Below are positions 1 through 6,055 of a DNA stretch of 6,780 bases, piece after piece. How positions within the stretch are numbered: the first letter of the stretch is position 1; each line of letters begins with the position of its first letter. Position numbers and translations under genes: made by a program. The notes under the pieces were generated by a model, which searched no databases, was not told where the DNA came from, and saw only the letters and a program-made list of their open reading frames with translations. This DNA comes from Oscillospiraceae bacterium (lineage in GTDB: Bacteria > Bacillota > Clostridia > Oscillospirales > Oscillospiraceae), in assembly GCA_017435245.1 (NCBI GenBank), contig JAFSFK010000028.1, forward strand, positions 1 through 6,780. The letters run 5' to 3'.

Positions 1-127
1 CTTTCGACTTAAAATCAAGTTTTGAATAATTTGTCTAGCAAATATACTCAAGAATTTTCGTTGGCTGTTATTCGTTCTAAAACGCTTAAACAATCCATTT
101 ATTGTCAAGGTGTTTGTTCATCTTTGC

Positions 128-148
128 GTTATTCAATTTACAAGGTAC
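128..148 (-). promoter_or_regulatory. boxA-like rRNA antitermination motif
   Basis: On the minus strand this reads GTACCTTGTAAATTGAATAA. It resembles the CTTTGAAAACTGAACAA-type boxA sequence found in Firmicutes rRNA leaders, where NusB-NusE(S10) loads to make RNA polymerase resistant to Rho. It sits about 30-50 nt after the predicted P2 start, which is the expected place. A looser second copy (ACCTTGACAATAAATGG) follows downstream at about 93-109. The match is from memory of the family motif and was not scored. Confidence 0.55.
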
Positions 149-155
149 AGAGTCG

Positions 156-176
156 CTCTGCCGCCTCAGCGGTGAG
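156..176 (-). other. Leader RNA hairpin near the P2 start
   Basis: The minus-strand RNA would read CUC A CCGC UGAG GCGG CA GAG. CCGC pairs with GCGG around a UGAG loop, and CUC/GAG form an outer helix with small bulges. It begins at about the predicted first nucleotides of the P2 transcript. No T-run follows, so it is not a terminator. It is more likely to protect the 5' end or aid leader folding. Confidence 0.5.
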
Positions 177-183
177 CCTGTTT

Positions 184-212
184 AATTTAGCACATCTCAA
201 AGCCTTTGTCAA
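184..212 (-). promoter_or_regulatory. rRNA promoter P2 (sigma-A)
   Basis: On the minus strand there is a perfect -35 TTGACA (207-212), a 17-bp spacer, and a -10 TAAATT (184-189) preceded by TGC, an extended -10 feature. An A-run (GAAAAAAG) lies just upstream of the -35 and could act as an UP element. Transcription would start at about position 177 and run toward the left edge. The downstream leader with boxA supports an rRNA role. Confidence 0.8.
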
Positions 213-260
213 GAACTTTTTTCAAATCTCGGCAAGTTTTTTTCAGTTGTGCATTATTTT

Positions 261-337
261 GCGCTCCCCTGCGGAAGCGCTTGAGTATATTAACAGATAG
301 GCATTTAAATGTCAATACCTTTTTCTGTTTTTTACAT
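261..337 (-). promoter_or_regulatory. rRNA promoter P1 (sigma-A) with UP-like A tracts and start-site hairpin
   Basis: On the minus strand the -35 is TTGACA (310-315), the spacer is 17 bp, and the -10 is TAATAT (287-292), five of six matches to consensus. Upstream, A-rich runs (TAAAAAACAGAAAAAGG, about 316-332) look like an UP element. The predicted start is near 280. The first 20 nt of the transcript (280 down to 261) can form an 8-bp hairpin, GCGCUUCC/GGGAGCGC, with a GCAG loop and one U-G wobble. P1 lies 103 bp upstream of P2, and tandem promoters at about this distance are typical of Firmicutes rRNA operons. Confidence 0.78.
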
Positions 338-724
338 TTAATTTTCCGGTTTTGCCGCATCACCATGGACATCCAAATACTCAGCTTCCTCCTTTACTTT
401 TCCACCGTTATATTTACCGATCTGCACAGATTCACGCAGATACTGATGCAGGTCCTGCGCCGCATTCTCTGCCCCCTCGCCTATCAGCAGATAGTCAGCG
501 GTATCCAAATAGATCACCGCAAGGGCGTTTTCTTTCAGATCTGTAAGCGCCTCTTGCGCCGTGTTGCCTATACCGATACTCTCCCCGTCTGTTTGGAGCA
601 CCACTTGCCCGTCTTCCAGATAAATCGCTACCGCTTCCACAGGCTCCAGCTTCGCAATATCCAGCCGATCCACAGGTGCAAAAAGCATCGCTGCCAATAT
701 TACAATATATAATAGAATCCTCAT
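338..724 (-). CDS. Small exported/anchored protein resembling GerC first domain
   Basis: Encodes 128 residues. The N-terminus is a hydrophobic segment ([18 protein letters not shown], residues 1-18), either a signal peptide or a membrane anchor. There is no cysteine anywhere, so it cannot be a lipoprotein as classical GerC subunits are. Residues 22-105 resemble the N-terminal domain of Ger(x)C proteins: a strand-rich part ([15 protein letters not shown]), then a [13 protein letters not shown] helix, a strand ending in YLLIGEG, and a second helix ([12 protein letters not shown]). The C-terminal two thirds of a normal GerC of about 350-400 residues are absent. The C-terminus is charged and shows no sign of a frameshift. 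The start codon overlaps the GerA stop by 4 bp (ATGA), and AGGAG lies 8 nt upstream, so the two are co-transcribed and probably translationally coupled. Function is not known. A small partner of the upstream GerA-like protein is the best guess. Confidence 0.82.
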   Translation of the reverse strand: MRILLYIVILAAMLFAPVDRLDIAKLEPVEAVAIYLEDGQVVLQTDGESIGIGNTAQEALTDLKENALAVIYLDTADYLLIGEGAENAAQDLHQYLRESVQIGKYNGGKVKEEAEYLDVHGDAAKPEN

Positions 725-2142
725 TTTTGATTTCTCCTATCCTGTGGATTGAGCCTGTCACTGCGGAATTTTTGATTCTTCAGCCGCCGGCGAAGAAAGG
801 TGGTGGTGTGTGACAAATAGGGTACATCCAAGCTTTTTAGACCAGATAAGTGTATGAGCAGAATTAGAACGCCTGCCGCCACACCATAAATTCCTGCAAT
901 GGATGCCAGAACCGCAATGCCAAACCGCCAAATTCGAATCGCATTGGCAAGATCCCGGTTGGGCAGCACAAAGCCGCATACACCGGCAACAGACACGATG
1001 ATCAGCGCCGCAGGAGAAATGAATCCTGCCTCCACCGCAGCAGTACCCACCACGATACCGCCGATCACCGACACCGACTGTCCGATTGCCTGTGGCAGAT
1101 GGATACCGGATTCCTGCAACAGTTCAAAGGCAATAAGCAAGCTTAGCACCTCTGCCAATGTGGAAAACGGAACGGACTGTTTACTTTCAATAATAGAGCG
1201 AAGCAGCGGCAGGGGCAGTACCGCTTGATGGAAGGTTGCCACGGCAATATACAGCGCCGGCAGGAGAAGTCCAATAAGCAGCGCAAGGTAGCGCAGGATG
1301 CGAACTGCGGATGCTCCCACATAATCTCTGCCCCGGTCCTCGGGACTTTCCATTAAATACATCAGGTCAGCCGGTGCCAGATACCCCAAAGGCAGCCCGT
1401 CGATGAGCAGTCCTACCCGACCATCCAGCAGGCCTTGACAGAAACGGTCGGTGCGCTCGGTATATTGCAGCAGCGGAAATGCCGTCGCCCGGGAGCCGGT
1501 GACATATTCCTCTACAGCTGAGGGAGATAACAATCCATCAATATCGATAGCGGCGATCCGTTGTTTCATTTTTTCAACCAATGACGGGTCGGTAATGCCC
1601 TCCAGCCAGAGGATGCTGATATTGGTAAGGCTTCGTCTGCCCACCTGGGTCTCAAACAGCCGCAGGTCCGGGCTTCGCAGATGGCGGCGGATATAGCTGG
1701 TATTGGAGCGGATGGTCTCCACGAAGGCATCCTTTGCCCCTTTGACGGTGTTCTCCACCTCCGGAGCGCCTGTTCCCCGCTTATCCGGTGTCCTGACCTC
1801 AAAGCCGATAGCGCCCACCTCAGGAAACAACACCACGCAAAAGCCGTTTACCAGCAAAAAAGCAATGCTGTCCAGATCTTTGCAGGGATTCGCCACATTA
1901 TTATAGATCATACCGGTAAGGGCACGGTCATAGAGGTCTTTCATCGTCGGTGCGGATAGATGCTGGGTAATGGGCTTAAAGATATAGTCGGATGCGTAAG
2001 CAGAAGCGATCAGTCCGTCGATTGCATAGGCATAGAGCGTGTGCTCTCCGCAGCGAAGCTCCCGGCGGACAAAATCCGCCGCATCACGGAAGATGTGGCT
2101 TATATTTTCATCGGTCATTTTTCCCGGATACTGTTTTTCCAT
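721..2142 (-). CDS. GerA/SpoVAF-family spore germination membrane protein
   Basis: Encodes 473 residues, the normal length for GerA A-subunits. The family acts in the spore inner membrane as part of germinant receptors, or as the related SpoVAF channel component. Residues about 20-265 form the soluble N-terminal domain with family motifs: [10 protein letters not shown] (91-100), a degenerate VxGxxxxFxE region (133-142), a well conserved EGITDPSLV (181-189), and [24 protein letters not shown] (start 226). From SPEDR (266) onward comes the membrane domain, with hydrophobic segments near 280-303, 328-345, 355-392 and 405-435. Family hallmarks here are LLPALYIA (293-300), [21 protein letters not shown] and VPYLSH. 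The start was placed at MEKQYPG because GAGGTGA lies 4 nt upstream; an in-frame ATG at 2211 falls inside a terminator hairpin. No GerB gene is adjacent. Whether it is a nutrient receptor or SpoVAF-like cannot be decided here. Confidence 0.93.
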   Translation of the reverse strand: MEKQYPGKMTDENISHIFRDAADFVRRELRCGEHTLYAYAIDGLIASAYASDYIFKPITQHLSAPTMKDLYDRALTGMIYNNVANPCKDLDSIAFLLVNGFCVVLFPEVGAIGFEVRTPDKRGTGAPEVENTVKGAKDAFVETIRSNTSYIRRHLRSPDLRLFETQVGRRSLTNISILWLEGITDPSLVEKMKQRIAAIDIDGLLSPSAVEEYVTGSRATAFPLLQYTERTDRFCQGLLDGRVGLLIDGLPLGYLAPADLMYLMESPEDRGRDYVGASAVRILRYLALLIGLLLPALYIAVATFHQAVLPLPLLRSIIESKQSVPFSTLAEVLSLLIAFELLQESGIHLPQAIGQSVSVIGGIVVGTAAVEAGFISPAALIIVSVAGVCGFVLPNRDLANAIRIWRFGIAVLASIAGIYGVAAGVLILLIHLSGLKSLDVPYLSHTTTFLRRRLKNQKFRSDRLNPQDRRNQK

Positions 2143-2180
2143 AGGCTCACCTCGAAAAGTAGTTTGCCCGGAAAGAATGG

Positions 2181-2209
2181 GAATATGTGGAGAAAAATGC
2201 CGGGAATGC
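2181..2209 (-). promoter_or_regulatory. Candidate sigma-G/F-like promoter for the germination unit
   Basis: Germination operons are normally read by forespore sigma-G (consensus about GHATR, 17-18 bp, CATNHTA). On the minus strand GCATT (2205-2209) is 17 bp from CATATTC (2181-2187), each with one mismatch at its last base. The leader to the GerA start would be about 30 nt. The -35 lies within the preceding terminator hairpin. No sigma-A promoter is apparent in this gap. This is a weak call. Confidence 0.3.
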
Positions 2210-2224
2210 AAAATGCATTCCCGG
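2193..2224 (-). terminator. Rho-independent terminator after the two-domain surface protein
   Basis: On the minus strand, CCGGGAATGCA pairs perfectly with TGCATTCCCGG (11 bp, 2200-2210 with 2214-2224) around a 3-nt loop, followed closely by CATTTTTC (T-run at 2193-2197). It lies about 40 nt after the 2266 stop codon and 50 nt before the GerA start. The gene upstream is therefore probably a separate transcription unit. Confidence 0.85.
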
Positions 2225-2265
2225 TACAGGCATATATCTGAACAAATGCCGTTAATTGATCTACT

Positions 2266-3174
2266 TTAGGAAACCGTACGGCGTGTATCGATGTAAACGA
2301 TTGCGGCATCGAAATCGATTCGAATATTGGTTTTAAACCCATGAAAGAATAAACCTTGCAACGAACCACTATCCATAACAATTTCGTTTCCAATAATTTT
2401 TCGCACTGCCGCAGGACTTTCCACATTTGTAGAAAATCTAAAATCCGTTTTGGATGTATCCAGCTCAAGGCAACCTTCCATAAATGAGATTTTGACAACA
2501 CAACTCTCCTTTATCGGATAAGGCTTACAAGGAAGCCACAAAATATTTGCATCCAATTCTTTTGCTATGGCTATCACCGGAAGTTCAGCAGACTTATTTG
2601 CATAATCGATACGAACATAATTCCCATCTGTAATGTCAGTTCCATTGACGATTAAGCGACAGTTCACCATATCAAGGTCTTCTTCCGGAGTAGACAAATC
2701 CCGTGTATCAATGGAAACCACAGATTCTGCATAATCTATAGAAATATCTACATTCCAGGCGTGGTACATCATCGCAGAAACTGATCGGCTGTCAATAATC
2801 AATTCCCCGTCTTTCATACGGCGGACAGAACGATCTAACCAATATACTTTCTCAAGTCCAAAATCTTTCTCTTCCGTATTGAATGTAAACGAATAGCCGT
2901 TGAACGTGATCGTTATCATATGGGTGTTAATCACGTTACCTTGCTCCACAACAATCTCAGCACCAAGAGCATCCATAACCGTCAGTAACGGAAGCTCTGC
3001 ATACCATTGATCGTGGTTGATTTGCAAATCACTGTTAACAATGTATTCTTTTCCATTTATGTACAATTGATAGGGTGTTGTATTGTTGCGGTGTGATACA
3101 CACACAATCAGTATGAAAAAGAAGACAATCAGTGCACATAGGATACTTATCCCATACCATATAATTCTCTTCAT
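2266..3174 (-). CDS. Membrane-anchored protein with two copper-amine-oxidase-N-like (stalk) domains
   Basis: Encodes 302 residues. An N-terminal membrane segment (about 5-27, ISILCALIVFFFILIVCV), preceded by KR, anchors the rest outside the cell. The exterior is an internal duplication: repeat 1 (about 35-159) and repeat 2 (about 172-299). Matching landmarks are YINGKEY/IVNGTDI, AELPLLTVMDALGAEI/AELPVIAIAKELDANI, GELIIDSRS/GNEIVMDSG, MMYHAWNVDISIDY/LFFHGFKTNIRIDF and VSIDTRD/VYIDTRR. The INGKEY plus ELP..TVMDALGA pattern is like the copper amine oxidase N-terminal domain common on Firmicutes surface proteins. Family membership is inferred; no catalytic oxidase domain is present and the exact role is unknown. 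The start has an excellent site, TTGGAGGTG, 5 nt from ATG. A hand count of one 60-base line gives 42% GC versus 57% in a line of mnmE, so composition is visibly more AT-rich than its neighbours. Confidence 0.85.
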   Translation of the reverse strand: MKRIIWYGISILCALIVFFFILIVCVSHRNNTTPYQLYINGKEYIVNSDLQINHDQWYAELPLLTVMDALGAEIVVEQGNVINTHMITITFNGYSFTFNTEEKDFGLEKVYWLDRSVRRMKDGELIIDSRSVSAMMYHAWNVDISIDYAESVVSIDTRDLSTPEEDLDMVNCRLIVNGTDITDGNYVRIDYANKSAELPVIAIAKELDANILWLPCKPYPIKESCVVKISFMEGCLELDTSKTDFRFSTNVESPAAVRKIIGNEIVMDSGSLQGLFFHGFKTNIRIDFDAAIVYIDTRRTVS

Positions 3175-3201
3175 TTCGCACCTCCAACATATTATAGAAT
3201 T

Positions 3202-3231
3202 ATTTTACAAGATGATTTCCGTTATTGTCAA
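3202..3231 (-). promoter_or_regulatory. Sigma-A promoter of the two-domain surface protein gene
   Basis: On the minus strand the -35 is a perfect TTGACA (3226-3231), the spacer is 18 bp, and the -10 is TAAAAT (3202-3207). The predicted start is about 20 nt upstream of the GGAGGTG ribosome binding site. It diverges from the mnmE promoter, with the two -35 elements about 27 bp apart. Confidence 0.65.
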
Positions 3232-3257
3232 GCAATGGGAGAATATGCGGTTAGGAA

Positions 3258-3286
3258 TTGAAATTTCTCGCTGAATCTGTTATAGT
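3258..3286 (+). promoter_or_regulatory. Sigma-A promoter of mnmE
   Basis: The -35 is TTGAAA (3258-3263), the spacer is 17 bp, and the -10 is TATAGT (3281-3286) preceded by TGT, an extended -10. Transcription would start near 3293, only a few bases before an in-frame ATG at 3296. That argues for the later start at 3323. Confidence 0.75.
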
Positions 3287-3322
3287 AGCCTCACTATGAA
3301 CAAAACGCAAAGGAGCGTTTCT

Positions 3323-4684
3323 ATGTCTGATATTATTGCTGCTGTGTCTACCGGCAATCAGGTCAGCGCCATTGGCATCCTGCGGTTGACCGGCAACGGC
3401 TGTGCCGATGTTGCCGGCAAGGTCTTTACATTAAATAACGGCACTGCTCTTTCTGAAGCACCCAACCGGAAGCTGATGCTGGGCGAATTGCACGACAAAG
3501 AAGGCCGGGTCATCGACCAGTGCATGGCGGTCTACACCCGGGCGCCCCATTCCTACACTGGTGAGGATACTGTGGAAATTCAATGCCACGGCTCTCCCGC
3601 TGTGCTGGCCGCCGGATTGGACGCACTGTATCTTGCCGGAGCAAGACCTGCCAAACGGGGCGAATTCACCAAGCGGGCATTTATGAACGGTCAGCTGGAT
3701 CTGACCCAGGCAGAGGCCGTCATCGATCTGATTGAAGCCGAGACTGCCGATGCCGCTGCCAACGCCGCCGGACAGGTGGGCGGTACGCTGCAAAAGAAGC
3801 TCTCTCCCATCTACAATGATCTGACAAACCTTTGCAGCCATTTCCACGCAGTGCTTGACTATCCCGATGAGGATATTGAAGACTTCGGTCTGAATGCCTA
3901 TGAGGGCATTCTTAAGAAGGATGCCAAGGCATTGGATAGCCTTCTGTCCACCTACGGGCAGGGTCGTATCCTGCGGCAGGGCGTTTGCGCTGCCATTGTG
4001 GGTAAACCCAATGTGGGTAAGTCCAGTCTGCTGAACGCACTGGCAGGCTACGAGCGGGTCATCGTTACTGAGATTGCCGGCACCACCCGGGATACGGTAG
4101 AGGAAACGGTAATGCTGGGGTCAACCCGGCTGCGGCTCATTGACACTGCCGGTATTCGGGAGACTGAGGACAAAATCGAGGCTATGGGCGTGGAGCGCTC
4201 CAAGCAGGCTGTTGAAAATGCGGATCTGGTTTTGTTCGTCTGCGACGGTTCTCAGGAACTGACGGAAGAAGACCAAGCGGTTATTGATACTTGCTGTGAA
4301 CACGAGAACGCCGTTGCCCTTATCAACAAGTCCGATTTGGGAAGCAAAGTGCAGCCCAGCGACCTGCCCTTTATGAATATCATTCCCATCTGTGCAAAGA
4401 CCGGCGAAGGTCTTGACTTGCTTGCCGCTCTTGTGGACGAGCTGTTTGAAAAGGATGCGCCCTGTGACGGCTCTATCCTCACTAACCCCCGGCAGTTTGA
4501 TGCCATTCGCAGAGCCTACGATGCCATCCTGCGCTCCCTGCAGGGACTGCGTCTGGGACTGACCCCGGATGCGGTGCTGACGGATGTGGAAAGCGCTATG
4601 GAAGCTATGGGCGAAGTTACCGGCAATGTGGTCCGGGAGGACATTACCGCAAGGATCTTTGAGCGGTTCTGCGTGGGTAAATAA
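3323..4684 (+). CDS. mnmE: tRNA uridine-5-carboxymethylaminomethyl modification GTPase MnmE
   Basis: Encodes 453 residues, the standard MnmE length. With MnmG it installs (carboxymethyl)aminomethyl groups on C5 of wobble U34 in certain tRNAs, using folate, GTP and FAD in the cytoplasm. The N-terminal folate-binding, dimerising domain (1-118) begins DIIAAVSTGN and contains the usual PHSYTGEDTVEIQCHG (75-90) and RAFMNGQLDLTQAEAV (118-133). A helical domain is split around the G domain. G motifs: G1 GKPNVGKS (227-234), G2 TTRDT (254-258), G3 DTAG (274-277), G4 NKSD (335-338). The C-terminus is CVGK with the conserved Cys450. All key residues are intact. The start was chosen because AAAGGAG lies 7 nt upstream; the in-frame ATG at 3296 has no such site. 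mnmG is not adjacent, unlike the frequent mnmE-mnmG layout. Confidence 0.97.
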   Translation: MSDIIAAVSTGNQVSAIGILRLTGNGCADVAGKVFTLNNGTALSEAPNRKLMLGELHDKEGRVIDQCMAVYTRAPHSYTGEDTVEIQCHGSPAVLAAGLDALYLAGARPAKRGEFTKRAFMNGQLDLTQAEAVIDLIEAETADAAANAAGQVGGTLQKKLSPIYNDLTNLCSHFHAVLDYPDEDIEDFGLNAYEGILKKDAKALDSLLSTYGQGRILRQGVCAAIVGKPNVGKSSLLNALAGYERVIVTEIAGTTRDTVEETVMLGSTRLRLIDTAGIRETEDKIEAMGVERSKQAVENADLVLFVCDGSQELTEEDQAVIDTCCEHENAVALINKSDLGSKVQPSDLPFMNIIPICAKTGEGLDLLAALVDELFEKDAPCDGSILTNPRQFDAIRRAYDAILRSLQGLRLGLTPDAVLTDVESAMEAMGEVTGNVVREDITARIFERFCVGK

Positions 4685-4691
4685 GAAGAAC

Positions 4692-4726
4692 GGATTGCCA
4701 CGGGCGCAAGCGCCCTCGCAATGACG
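4692..4726 (+). repeat. Intergenic palindromic repeat between mnmE and the desulfurase gene
   Basis: A nested inverted repeat: ATTGC (4694-4698) pairs with GCAAT (4718-4722), and inside it GGGCG pairs with CGCCC around a CAAG loop. Its ends (GGATTGCCACG and TCGCAATGACG) look like a short interspersed repeat that recurs between genes in many Firmicutes genomes, a statement from memory. No T-run follows, so it should not terminate transcription. It contributes an in-frame ATG at 4721 upstream of the next gene. Confidence 0.65.
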
Positions 4727-4744
4727 TGGAGGAACGAAAGGTTT

Positions 4745-5872
4745 ATGATCTATTTGGATAATTCTGCCACCACTAAGCCTTGCAAGGAGGCGGTGGAGGC
4801 AGTTGCAGGCGCAATGACAACCGACTGGGGAAATCCCAGCGCCCTATATCAGTTCGGTATCGATGCCGCTGTCAGTCTTCGCACCGCTCGGCATAAAGTA
4901 GCCGCAGCGCTGGGTGCAGAGCCGGACCGGGTGTTCTTCACCTCCGGCGGTACAGAAGCGGACAACTGGGCGATCTTTGGTGCGGCAAAGCGCTTTGGTA
5001 AAAAGAATAAGCACATCATCACCACCGCCATCGAGCATCCGGCAGTTCTTAACTGTATGAAGGATCTGGAAGCACAGGGGTTTGAAGTCACCTATCTGCA
5101 GCCGGATGCGCTGGGTAGAATCACATTGGATGCTTTGAAAGCCGCCCTGCGCAAGGATACCTTTTTGGTCTGCGTTATGATGGTCAACAACGAGACCGGC
5201 GCAGTGATGCCCATTGCCCAGATGGCAAAGCTGGTGCATCGTATGTGTCCTGATGCCATTTTTCACACCGATGCGGTGCAGGGATTTATGAAAGTTCCTT
5301 TTATGGCTAAGTCCTTGGGTGCGGATCTGATATCCGTTTCCTCTCACAAGGTTCACGGGCCGAAGGGTGCGGGTGCACTGTACATCAGTCCCCGGCTTAA
5401 GTCCTTCCCCCCGTTGCTGATCGGTGGCGGACAGGAAAAGGGGCTGCGCAGCGGCACGGAGGGTACGCCTGGGATCTTCGGCTTTGCCGCCGCCTGTGAG
5501 GCAGTTAACAAAACCTTCCGGGAGGACATTTCCCGGGAAAAGGATATGCTGAATAGCTTGATAGAAAAAATTTCCGCTATGGAGGGCATTCAGGTCAATG
5601 GCGCACACGACGCACCCCATATTCTGTCCCTTGCCATCCCCGGTGTGCCCACCCAGAACACCATTAACATTTTGCAGGATAGCGGAATCTGCGTCAGCGC
5701 CGGTTCTGCCTGCGCCAAGGGTCACCGCAGCCACGTAATGACGGCGATGAATTTATCTCCAGAAGTCATTGACGGTTCTTTCCGGGTATCCATTTCCAGA
5801 GATACTACACAGGCAGATATGGACGCATTGATCGAAGGTATTCAGTCCGTGCTGAATTGGAAGAATCGGTAA
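4745..5872 (+). CDS. Class I cysteine desulfurase (NifS/IscS type)
   Basis: Encodes 375 residues, typical for the family. It is a PLP enzyme that takes sulfur from cysteine as a persulfide and hands it on for Fe-S cluster assembly or tRNA thiolation, releasing alanine. Landmarks: IYLDNSATT (2-10), TSGGTEADN (66-74) around the PLP phosphate, EHP with His98 stacking on the cofactor, MMVNNETG (145-152), HTDAVQG (174-180) with Asp176 and Gln179, SSHKVHGPKG with PLP lysine Lys202, RSGTEGT (235-241), and SAGSACAKG with catalytic Cys323 on a long flexible loop (class I). SFRVSIS carries Arg347 for the substrate carboxylate. Nothing is missing. The start at MIYLDNS is favoured because the family begins here; GGAGG (4728-4732) is 12 nt upstream and GAAAGG only 3 nt. 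An ATG at 4721 would add eight residues derived partly from the repeat. IscS, NifS or thiolation-dedicated roles cannot be told apart, as no iscU, thiI or mnmA is nearby. Confidence 0.95.
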   Translation: MIYLDNSATTKPCKEAVEAVAGAMTTDWGNPSALYQFGIDAAVSLRTARHKVAAALGAEPDRVFFTSGGTEADNWAIFGAAKRFGKKNKHIITTAIEHPAVLNCMKDLEAQGFEVTYLQPDALGRITLDALKAALRKDTFLVCVMMVNNETGAVMPIAQMAKLVHRMCPDAIFHTDAVQGFMKVPFMAKSLGADLISVSSHKVHGPKGAGALYISPRLKSFPPLLIGGGQEKGLRSGTEGTPGIFGFAAACEAVNKTFREDISREKDMLNSLIEKISAMEGIQVNGAHDAPHILSLAIPGVPTQNTINILQDSGICVSAGSACAKGHRSHVMTAMNLSPEVIDGSFRVSISRDTTQADMDALIEGIQSVLNWKNR

Positions 5873-5874
5873 GT

Positions 5875-5992
5875 AAATTGATAATGGAAAATGTATAATG
5901 GATAATTGTGGTATTTGCTTTACAAATATATTTTAAACAAGTCCGCCTTGCGGACACCGCCATTTTCAATTTTCAATTTTCAATTATCCATT
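5875..5992 (+). repeat. AT-rich inverted-repeat (MITE-like) element
   Basis: AATGGATAATTG (5897-5908) is a perfect 12-bp inverted copy of CAATTATCCATT (5981-5992). The left side also repeats ATAATGG (5881-5887, 5896-5902). The right side holds three tandem TTTTCAA units (5963-5983). In the middle, GTCCGC-CTT-GCGGAC (5941-5955) is a 6-bp GC hairpin. There is no ORF inside. The architecture of AT-rich ends with a GC hairpin core suggests a small non-autonomous mobile or dispersed repeat. Confidence 0.6.
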
Positions 5993-6012
5993 CCTGGTAA
6001 GTAACTACGTAA

Positions 6013-6041
6013 AAAAGAGAGGGGAAACTCCCCTCTCTTTT
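6013..6041. terminator. Bidirectional intrinsic terminator
   Basis: AAAAGAGAGGGG (6013-6024) pairs perfectly with CCCCTCTCTTTT (6030-6041), a 12-bp stem around AAACT. On the plus strand it runs into TTTTATATTTTTAT; on the minus strand it runs into TTTTTTACG. It sits between the convergent desulfurase and proS genes, 14 nt from the proS stop codon, and can end both transcripts. Confidence 0.92.
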
Positions 6042-6055
6042 ATATTTTTATAAAC

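Larger units (their letters stand above)
1..177 (-). other. rRNA operon 5' leader (16S gene expected off the left edge)
   Basis: No credible protein gene lies here. Read on the minus strand, the stretch starts downstream of two strong tandem promoters. It carries a GC-rich hairpin, then a boxA-like motif (CCTTGTAAATTGAATAA), then AT-rich sequence running off the window edge. This arrangement is the known layout of clostridial and Bacillus rRNA operon leaders. I therefore infer that a 16S rRNA gene begins shortly beyond position 1 on the minus strand. The first bases of 16S (a GTTTGATCCTGGCTCAG-like start) are not in the window, so the rRNA gene itself is not seen. The partner strand of the 16S processing stem would lie outside the window too. 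Confidence 0.72.

Noticed and set aside
88..111. Third TTGACA on the minus strand in the rRNA leader
   Set aside because: No -10 hexamer is found 16-19 bp downstream (GCGTTT/CGTTTT), so it is not a third promoter. It is more likely a degenerate boxA-like repeat.
22..300. 92-codon plus-strand open frame in the left region
   Set aside because: It lies opposite two clear promoters and a leader and has no ribosome binding site. The rRNA control region explains this DNA better.
300..320. CATTTAAATG palindrome considered as an operator or terminator
   Set aside because: It is a short, purely AT-leaning palindrome inside the P1 spacer with no second copy nearby. It is not enough to claim a regulator site.
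206..712. 168-codon plus-strand open frame
   Set aside because: It is antisense to the 128-residue germination-linked gene and to the rRNA promoters, has no ribosome binding site, and its translation shows no recognisable domain.
2143..2211. N-terminal extension of the GerA-like protein from the ATG at 2211
   Set aside because: That ATG lies in the loop-proximal part of a terminator stem and lacks a ribosome binding site. MEKQYPG at 2142 has a good one and fits family length.
3296..3322. Earlier mnmE start (nine extra residues)
   Set aside because: The predicted transcription start is only about 3 nt upstream and no Shine-Dalgarno precedes it. The AAAGGAG before 3323 and the family N-terminus support the later start.
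4702..4715. GC hairpin considered as the mnmE terminator
   Set aside because: It is followed by TCGCAATGAC rather than a T-run, so it does not have intrinsic terminator form.
4844..5734. 296-codon minus-strand open frame
   Set aside because: It is wholly antisense to the cysteine desulfurase, whose motifs are all intact. It is a by-product of the codon composition.
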